Shown piece after piece: positions 58,845 through 64,000 of a stretch of DNA of 64,000 nt. Each line of letters opens with the position of its first letter. Positions within the stretch are counted from its first letter, which is position 1. Under the pieces are notes generated by a model. The model was not told the DNA's origin, made no database searches, and saw only the letters and a list, made by a program, of their open reading frames with translations. Both the position numbers and the translations under genes were made by a program. This DNA is from Micromonospora parathelypteridis (lineage in GTDB: Bacteria; Actinomycetota; Actinomycetes; Mycobacteriales; Micromonosporaceae): NCBI RefSeq assembly GCF_014201145.1, contig NZ_JACHDP010000001.1, forward strand, positions 1,984,001-2,048,000. Direction: 5' to 3'.

Positions 58845-60851
58845 TCAGGGCAGGTCGTTGGCGCTCCGGATGACCGTCACCAGGTCGTCGATGATGCCGG
58901 TGAGGGCGAAGTCCTTCGGGGTGAAGACCCGGGCCACCCCGGCCGCCCTGAGCGTGTCCGCGTCACCGGCGGGGATGATGCCTCCCACGACCACCGGCAG
59001 GTCCGCCCGGCCGGCGGCCCGCAGCCCGTCGAGCACGGCGGGCACGGCGGCCAGGTGCGAACCGGAGAGCACCGACAGCCCGACCAGGTCGACGTCCTCC
59101 TCCACGGCGGCGGCGACGATCTGCCCAGCGGTCAGCCGGATGCCCTGGTAGACGACCTCGAATCCGGCGTCGCGGGCGCGTACCGCGATCTGCTCCGCGC
59201 CGTTGGAGTGCCCGTCCAGGCCAGGTTTGCCGACCAACAGCCGCAGCCGGCCGCTGCCCAGCTCGCGGGCGGTGGCGGCGACCCGCTCGCGGACGGCGGC
59301 GAGGCCCGGGTCGCCGCCGCTGCCGGTGGCGCCGGCCAGGCCGGTCGGTGCCCGGTACTCGCCGAAGACCTGGCGCAGCGCGCCGGCCCACTCGCCGGTG
59401 GTCACCCCGGCCCGGACGCACTCCAGGGTGGCCGCCATCAGGTTGGTGGTGGTCGCGGCGTCCGCGCGCAGCCGGGCCAGTGCCGCGTCGACGGCGGCCG
59501 CGTCCCGGTCGGCACGCCACCGGTGTACGCCGTCAGCGGCGGCGGCCTCGACCGCGGGATCGACCTGCTCGACAGCCTTCGCACCGGTGGCGGTCAGCGG
59601 AGAGGGTTCGGTCTCGGGGTACCGGTTGACGCCGACCACCACGTCGGCGCCGGACTCCATCCGACGGCGGCGCTCGGCCAGCGAGCCGACGAGGGCACTC
59701 TTGAGATACCCGCTCTCCACGGCGGCGACCACACCGCCCAGCTCCAGCACCTTGTCCAGCTCGACCCGGGCACCGGTGACGATCTCGTCGACCAGCGCGG
59801 TCATCACGTGCGAGCCGTCGAAGAGGTCCGGATATTCGAGCAGATCCGACTCGTACGCGAGGACCTGCTGCATCCGCAGCGACCACTGCTGATCCCAGGG
59901 GCGAGGCAGGCCGAGCGCCTCGTTCCAGGCCGGCAGTTGCACCGCGCGGGCCCGGGCGTCGCGGGACATCGTCACGCCGAGCATCTCCAGCACGATGCGC
60001 TGGATGTTGTTCTCCGGCTGCGCCTCGGTGAGGCCGAGCGAGTTGACCTGCACGCCGTAGCGGAACCGTCGTTGCTTGGCCTCGGTGACCGCGTACCGGT
60101 CCCGGGTGATCTCGTCCCAGAGCACGCCGAACGCGCGCATCTTGGCGATCTCCTCGACGAAGCGCACACCCGCGTTGACGAAGAACGAGATCCGCTGCAC
60201 CACGTCACCCATCCGCTCGGCCGGCACCTGGCCGGAGTCGCGGACCGCGTCGAGCACAGCGACGGCGGTGGCCAGCGCGAAGCCGACCTCCTGCACGGGC
60301 GTGGCACCGGCCTCCTGGAGGTGGTACGAGCAGATGTTGACCGGGTTCCACCGGGGCATCTCGCGCAGCGTGTACGCCACGACGTCCGCGGTGAGCCGCA
60401 GCGACGCCGCCGGCGGGAAGATGTACGTCCCCCGGGACAGGTACTCCTTGACGATGTCGTTCTGGGTGGTGCCGGCGCAGCGGGCCAGCTCGGCGCCCTG
60501 CTCCAGCCCGACGGTGCCGTAGAGGGCCAGCAGCCACATCGCCGGCGCGTTGATGGTCATCGAGGTGTTCATCTCGGCGAGCGGGAGGCCGTCGAAGAGC
60601 GCCCGCATGTCGCCGAGGTGCGCCACCGGCACGCCGACTCGGCCGACCTCACCGGTGGCCAGCTCGTGGTCCGGGTCGTACCCGGTCTGGGTGGGCAGGT
60701 CGAAGGCGACCGAGAGGCCGGTCTGCCCCTTTGCCAGGTTGCGCCGGAAGAGGGCGTTGGTCGCGGTGGCCGACGAGTGGCCGGCGTAGGTGCGCATCAC
60801 CCACGGGCGGTCCCGCTCGGGCAGACGCCCCGAAGATGCCGTCTCATCCAT
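58845..60851 (-). CDS. ecm: Ethylmalonyl-CoA mutase (MeaA type)
   Basis: A 668-residue B12-dependent mutase with both domains: an N-terminal TIM barrel and a C-terminal cobalamin-binding domain (DxHxxG in LDGHSNGAEQIAVRARDAGFEV, near residue 546). It converts ethylmalonyl-CoA to methylsuccinyl-CoA, following Ccr and the epimerase. RPWVMRTYAGHSSAT and KGQTGLSVAFDLPTQTGYDPDHELATGEVG match MeaA/Ecm rather than methylmalonyl-CoA mutase. It also has KEYLSRGTYIFPP, with Arg where IcmA has Gln. Start ATG 60851 lacks a ribosome site and follows a -10-like TAACTT by 10 nt, so it is probably leaderless; the shared operator covers that -10. Confidence 0.92.
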   Translation of the reverse strand: MDETASSGRLPERDRPWVMRTYAGHSSATATNALFRRNLAKGQTGLSVAFDLPTQTGYDPDHELATGEVGRVGVPVAHLGDMRALFDGLPLAEMNTSMTINAPAMWLLALYGTVGLEQGAELARCAGTTQNDIVKEYLSRGTYIFPPAASLRLTADVVAYTLREMPRWNPVNICSYHLQEAGATPVQEVGFALATAVAVLDAVRDSGQVPAERMGDVVQRISFFVNAGVRFVEEIAKMRAFGVLWDEITRDRYAVTEAKQRRFRYGVQVNSLGLTEAQPENNIQRIVLEMLGVTMSRDARARAVQLPAWNEALGLPRPWDQQWSLRMQQVLAYESDLLEYPDLFDGSHVMTALVDEIVTGARVELDKVLELGGVVAAVESGYLKSALVGSLAERRRRMESGADVVVGVNRYPETEPSPLTATGAKAVEQVDPAVEAAAADGVHRWRADRDAAAVDAALARLRADAATTTNLMAATLECVRAGVTTGEWAGALRQVFGEYRAPTGLAGATGSGGDPGLAAVRERVAATARELGSGRLRLLVGKPGLDGHSNGAEQIAVRARDAGFEVVYQGIRLTAGQIVAAAVEEDVDLVGLSVLSGSHLAAVPAVLDGLRAAGRADLPVVVGGIIPAGDADTLRAAGVARVFTPKDFALTGIIDDLVTVIRSANDLP

Positions 60852-60860
60852 GGCTGGAGC

Positions 60861-60876
60861 TTAAGTTACCGTTCAG
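60861..60876. promoter_or_regulatory. Candidate acyl-CoA regulon operator, ecm
   Basis: TTAAGTTACCGTTCAG, 9 bp upstream of the ecm start, overlapping the likely -10. The flanks extend the dyad (GTTAC-N6-GTAAA). Confidence 0.72.
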
Positions 60877-61002
60877 TAAAACGGGCTGTGGAAAACCACA
60901 CAGGTCCATGTCGGGGACGTCTGGGCGCGAAGCGCTCGCAGTGTTGCGCACCGCCACACCCCGGGCACCAGCTCGGCCGGGTCAGGACGCACACTGGACG
61001 GC

Positions 61003-61854
61003 ATGGATGACGAGCTGGCCATCTCCGTCCGAGGGCTGCGCAAGGCGTACGGCGACAACGTCGCGGTGGCGGGCGTGGATCTCGACGTCCACCGCGGCGA
61101 GGTGTTCGCGCTGCTCGGCCCGAACGGCGCCGGCAAGACCACCACGGTGGAGATCCTGGAGGGTTACCGACGCCGGGACGCCGGCGAGGTCACCGTGCTC
61201 GGCACGGACCCGGCCCATCCTGCCGCCGACTGGCGCTCCCGCGTCGGCATCGTGCTCCAGGGCACCGGCGAGTTCGACGAGTTGACCGTGGCCGAGGTGC
61301 TCCGACACTTCTCCGGCTTCTACCCCGACGCGGACGACCCGGACAAGGTGATCGAGCGGGTCGGGCTGGCCGGCAAGGCGAAGGCCCGTACGCACACCCT
61401 CTCCGGCGGGCAGAAGCGCCGCCTGGACGTGGCACTGGGCATCATCGGGCGCCCCGAGCTGCTCTTCCTCGACGAGCCGACCACCGGCTTCGACCCGGAG
61501 GCCCGCCGCGAGTTCTGGGAGCTGATCCGCGACCTCGCCGCCGCCGGCACCACCATCGTGCTGACCACCCACTACCTGGACGAGGCCGAGGCACTCGCCG
61601 ACCGGGTCGGTGTGATCGCCGGAGGCCGGCTGGTCGAGGTGGCCGCCCCGAATCGGCTGGGCAATCGGCAGGAGGCGCTCGCGACGGTCTCCTGGCGTAC
61701 CCCGGACGGGACGCTGGAGAGTGCGCAGAGCGCGACGCCGACGGCCCTGGTGGCCGACCTGGCCGCGCGCTACGGCGGCGAGGTCCCCGGGCTCACCGTG
61801 ACCCGGCCGACCCTGGAGGACGTCTACCTCACCATGATCGGACACGCACGATGA
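61003..61854 (+). CDS. ABC transporter ATP-binding protein (DrrA-like)
   Basis: A 283-residue ABC ATPase of the DrrA/CcmA exporter type. Walker A is GPNGAGKTTTVE, the Q-loop GIVLQGTGEFDE, the signature LSGGQKRRLDV, Walker B LLFLDEPTTGFD, and the switch His LTTHYLDEA. The C-terminal 60 residues form the DrrA-type tail (RPTLEDVYLTMIGHA). It powers the permease encoded next, overlapping as ATGA (61851-61854). Substrate unknown, perhaps a drug or lipid. The ribosome site before ATG 61003 is weak. Confidence 0.95.
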   Translation: MDDELAISVRGLRKAYGDNVAVAGVDLDVHRGEVFALLGPNGAGKTTTVEILEGYRRRDAGEVTVLGTDPAHPAADWRSRVGIVLQGTGEFDELTVAEVLRHFSGFYPDADDPDKVIERVGLAGKAKARTHTLSGGQKRRLDVALGIIGRPELLFLDEPTTGFDPEARREFWELIRDLAAAGTTIVLTTHYLDEAEALADRVGVIAGGRLVEVAAPNRLGNRQEALATVSWRTPDGTLESAQSATPTALVADLAARYGGEVPGLTVTRPTLEDVYLTMIGHAR

Positions 61855-62696
61855 CGACCACGACGAAGCCCGCGACGCCGGTCGCCGCGAGCCGCGGCCG
61901 CCGGCCGGCAGCAGGCACGCTCGCCCTGCGCCAGGGCCGGCTGGAGATCACCCAGTTCCTGCGCAGCCGGGAGTCCGTGGTCTTCACGATGGGCTTCCCC
62001 ATCATCATGATCCTGATCTTCGCGTCGATCTTCGGCGGCACGATCGGTGGCGGGGTCAAGTTCACCCAGTACTTCATCACCGGCATGATCGCGACCGGTC
62101 TGATGACGGTGAGCTTCCAGAACCTCGGCATCTGGATCCCGATCGAACGGGACCGGGGCGTGCTCAAACGCTACCGGGGCACGCCGATGCCGAAGTGGGT
62201 CTGGTTCGCCGGCAAGGTGATCATGGTAGTGGCCATCGGCATCGCCGAGACCGCGCTGCTGCTGGCCGTCGCGGTGCCGCTGTTCGACCTCCACCTGCCG
62301 GGTACGGCCGGGAAGTGGTTCACCTTCGGCTGGGTCGCCGTGCTCGGGGTGACCGCCTGCACGCTCTGCGGCATCGCGATCTCGTCGCTGGCCCGCACCG
62401 CCCGCAGCGGCTCGGCGGTGGTCACCCCGGTCGCCCTGGTGCTCCAGTTCATCTCCGGGGTGTTCTTCGTCTTCACCGACCTGCCCACCTGGATGCAGCA
62501 GGTGGCGGCGCTGTTCCCGCTCAAGTGGATGTGCCAAGGGCTGCGGTCGGTCTTCCTGCCCGAGAGCTTCGGCGCTCAGGAGCCGGGCGGCTCGTTCGAG
62601 CTGGGCCGGGTCGCGCTGGTGCTGGGCCTGTGGTGCGTGGTCGGCCTGGTGCTCTGCCTGACCACCTTCCGATGGACCACCAAGCGCGACGGCTGA
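61851..62696 (+). CDS. ABC-2 type transporter permease
   Basis: A 281-residue membrane partner of the preceding ATPase with six hydrophobic helices of the ABC-2 type: VVFTMGFPIIMILIFASIF, YFITGMIATGLMTVSFQ, VIMVVAIGIAETALLLAVAV, WVAVLGVTACTLCGIAISSLA, VTPVALVLQFISGVFFVF and VALVLGLWCVVGLVLCLTTF. A 32-residue cytoplasmic N-terminus precedes. It is translationally coupled to the ATPase gene. Convergent with hbd across a strong hairpin. Confidence 0.94.
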   Translation: MTTTTKPATPVAASRGRRPAAGTLALRQGRLEITQFLRSRESVVFTMGFPIIMILIFASIFGGTIGGGVKFTQYFITGMIATGLMTVSFQNLGIWIPIERDRGVLKRYRGTPMPKWVWFAGKVIMVVAIGIAETALLLAVAVPLFDLHLPGTAGKWFTFGWVAVLGVTACTLCGIAISSLARTARSGSAVVTPVALVLQFISGVFFVFTDLPTWMQQVAALFPLKWMCQGLRSVFLPESFGAQEPGGSFELGRVALVLGLWCVVGLVLCLTTFRWTTKRDG

Positions 62697-62701
62697 GCGG
62701 T

Positions 62702-62729
62702 CGACCGGGGCGGACACCCGCCCCGGTCG
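62702..62729. terminator. Bidirectional terminator between ABC permease and hbd
   Basis: A perfect 12-bp stem (62702-62713 with 62718-62729), loop ACAC, between convergent stops at 62696 and 62737. Confidence 0.88.
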
Positions 62730-62736
62730 CCGTGGC

Positions 62737-63585
62737 TCAGTACGTGTAGAAGCCCTTGCCGGTCTTGCGGCCCAGGTCGCCGGCGGTGACCATCCGCTGG
62801 AGCAGCTCCGGCGGGAAGAACTTCTCGTCGGCCGTGTCGGTGTAGATGTTCTTCGAGGCGTGCAGCAGCACGTCCACGCCGGTCAGGTCGGTGGTGGCCA
62901 GCGGCCCCATCGCGTGCCCGAAGCCCAGCCGGCAGGCCGTGTCCAGGTCCTCCGCGGACACCACGCCGGACTCCACCAGCTTGACCGCCTCCATCACCAG
63001 GGCGGAGATCAGCCGGGTCGTGACGAAGCCGGCGATGTCCCGGTTGACCACCACCACCGTCTTGCCGATCTCCTCGGCGAAGGCCCGCGCGGTGTCCAGC
63101 GTGGCGTCGCTGGTCTTGTAACCACGAACCAGCTCGCAGAGCTGCATCATCGGCACCGGGGAGAAGAAGTGGGTGCCGACGACCGCCTCGGGCCGCTCGG
63201 TCACCGCGGCGATCTGGGTGACCGGGATGGCCGAGGTGTTGGTGGCGAGCACCGCGTCCGACTTGCAGATCTTGTCCAGCGCGCGGAACACCTCGTGCTT
63301 GATCTCCAGCCGCTCGAAGACCGCCTCGACCACGATGTCCGCGTCCGCCGCCGCCTCCAGCTCGGTGGTCGGGGTGATCCGGGCGAGGGTCGCCTCGACC
63401 TCGGACGCCTCGATCCGGCCCTTCTCGGCGAACTTCTCCAGTGACTTCCGGATGCCGCCGAGCCCTCGGGTGGTGGCCGCGTCGTCCAGGTCGCGCAGCG
63501 TCACCTGCCAGCCGGCCTGCGCTGCCACCTGGGCGATGCCGGAACCCATCAACCCAGCCCCGACGACCGCGAGTCGACCCGCCAT
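62737..63585 (-). CDS. hbd: 3-hydroxybutyryl-CoA dehydrogenase
   Basis: A 282-residue single-module enzyme of the Hbd/FadB2 type, reducing acetoacetyl-CoA to 3-hydroxybutyryl-CoA or the reverse, as in the ethylmalonyl-CoA pathway. NAD(P) motif is GAGLMGSG, the catalytic His is in HFFSPVPMMQL, NTSAIPVT is present, and the C-terminal domain has CRLGFGHAMGPLATTDLTG. Start ATG 63585 has GAGGGAGAAG upstream, better than the frame start at 63618. A copy of the shared operator lies 53 bp upstream. The window also holds a two-module relative at 51.6 kb. Confidence 0.95.
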   Translation of the reverse strand: MAGRLAVVGAGLMGSGIAQVAAQAGWQVTLRDLDDAATTRGLGGIRKSLEKFAEKGRIEASEVEATLARITPTTELEAAADADIVVEAVFERLEIKHEVFRALDKICKSDAVLATNTSAIPVTQIAAVTERPEAVVGTHFFSPVPMMQLCELVRGYKTSDATLDTARAFAEEIGKTVVVVNRDIAGFVTTRLISALVMEAVKLVESGVVSAEDLDTACRLGFGHAMGPLATTDLTGVDVLLHASKNIYTDTADEKFFPPELLQRMVTAGDLGRKTGKGFYTY

Positions 63586-63637
63586 CTGCTTCTCCCTCGC
63601 TGCGATTGAGTGCCTCACTGCACCCTAGTCGGCGAGC

Positions 63638-63653
63638 CTGAACGATGACTAAG
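63638..63653. promoter_or_regulatory. Candidate acyl-CoA regulon operator, hbd
   Basis: CTGAACGATGACTAAG; reverse complement CTTAGTCATCGTTCAG. It is 53 bp upstream of the hbd ATG. Confidence 0.75.
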
Positions 63654-63803
63654 CGCTCCACACGAAAGGATGTCGGGCGCCCGCGGTGGTCCTGGGGGTG
63701 GGCAGTCGGTGACGGATTCACGACTCCGCTCGGAGAACAAACTCCCTCGCGGGTGCATCGAACCCTACGACAACAACCCAGCGGAATTAGCCAGGAGTTC
63801 ATG

Positions 63804-64000
63804 ATGCGTACCACGCCCTTGGTCGGAACCCTCACCTGCCTTCTGCTCGTCGCCGCGTGCGCCTCACCGACGCACCAGAGCGGCAACGCCGCGCCGGCCG
63901 GCTCACCAGACCCCACGACCAGCGCGGCCACCACCGCGACGCCCACGTCGTCCACGCCGTCCGCGCCGTCCACGCCGTCCACGTCGTCCGCGTCGCCTTC
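63804..64000 (+). CDS. Lipoprotein, 5' end only
   Basis: The first 65 codons of a secreted lipoprotein that runs past the window end. The signal peptide MRTTPLVGTLTCLLLVAAC ends in the lipobox VAAC, with Cys about residue 19. A long Thr/Ser/Pro/Ala-rich linker then begins with repeated TPSTPST/SSAS units. Start ATG 63804 has AGGAG 6 nt upstream; ATG 63801 is adjacent. The folded part, and so its function, lies outside the window. Confidence 0.85.
   Translation, partial: MRTTPLVGTLTCLLLVAACASPTHQSGNAAPAGSPDPTTSAATTATPTSSTPSAPSTPSTSSASP

Noticed and set aside
1..64000. tRNA or rRNA genes
   Set aside because: I looked for the T-loop and acceptor patterns by eye on both strands and found none; this is a weak negative without a covariance search.

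Overview
The window is high-GC DNA (roughly 70% or more) with GTG/ATG starts, leaderless-looking genes and a gene set typical of a filamentous actinomycete of the Micromonosporaceae (Micromonospora/Salinispora-like). Markers for this are a Cvn 'conservon', NucS, a class F sortase, crotonyl-CoA carboxylase/reductase, two B12-dependent acyl-CoA mutases, a large NAD-glutamate dehydrogenase, paired polar coiled-coil proteins and a secreted GH6 cellulase. I recognise 51 protein genes, two of them cut by the window ends, and no tRNA, rRNA, CRISPR array or insertion sequence. It reads as chromosomal core with small accessory islands.

Layout. 1-7 kb: end of a GH13 alpha-glucosidase, an MFS transporter, a xylAB operon divergent from a ROK repressor, and a MarR regulator. 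7-12 kb: a SpoIIE-type phosphatase with altered metal residues, an exopolysaccharide sugar-phosphate transferase, a solute-binding/VWA surface protein. 12-17 kb: a lactonase and a four-gene conservon (cvnABCD). 17-21 kb: two genes sharing a C-terminal domain, a sodium:solute symporter with a small membrane partner, a small acidic protein. 21-26 kb: a GH6 cellulase with a CebR-like operator, and a Lys/Asp/Glu-rich surface protein overlapping its class F sortase. 26-36 kb: glutamate dehydrogenase, a penicillin-binding lipoprotein, a repeat-rich spacer, an arginase-family enzyme with a long repetitive tail, and a CnoX-like thioredoxin/TPR protein. 36-43.5 kb: isobutyryl-CoA mutase large subunit, an Asp23 protein, MeaB GTPase, thiolase, methylmalonyl-CoA epimerase and Ccr. 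43.8-49 kb: two coiled-coil polarity proteins, an AI-2E family permease, a hydrolase. 49-58.8 kb: a zinc-binding small protein, an ECF sigma/membrane partner pair, a tandem 3-hydroxyacyl-CoA dehydrogenase, a hydrolase, an FHA protein, an aldehyde dehydrogenase, NucS, and DUF4126 and DUF1540 proteins. 58.8-64 kb: ethylmalonyl-CoA mutase, a two-gene ABC exporter, 3-hydroxybutyryl-CoA dehydrogenase and the start of a lipoprotein gene.

How genes work together. Thiolase, two 3-hydroxyacyl-CoA dehydrogenases, Ccr, the epimerase, ethylmalonyl-CoA mutase, isobutyryl-CoA mutase and MeaB together cover most of the ethylmalonyl-CoA pathway and C4 acyl-CoA supply (acetyl-CoA to butyryl-, ethylmalonyl- and methylmalonyl-CoA). 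They are scattered over 27 kb and not in one operon. Their promoters share a 16-bp pseudo-palindrome (consensus near CTTAGNNANCGTTCAG), seen at six loci and always beside these genes. I infer one common, probably TetR-type, repressor that is not in the window. This is the most interesting regulatory signal.

The second is a dispersed palindromic intergenic element with 33-nt arms and GATC at the outer ends, present at 33.5, 41.8 and 58.4 kb. At the first site its left arm has expanded into a tandem array. Several perfect hairpins act as terminators between genes, and two of them also rule out over-long start codons of neighbouring genes.
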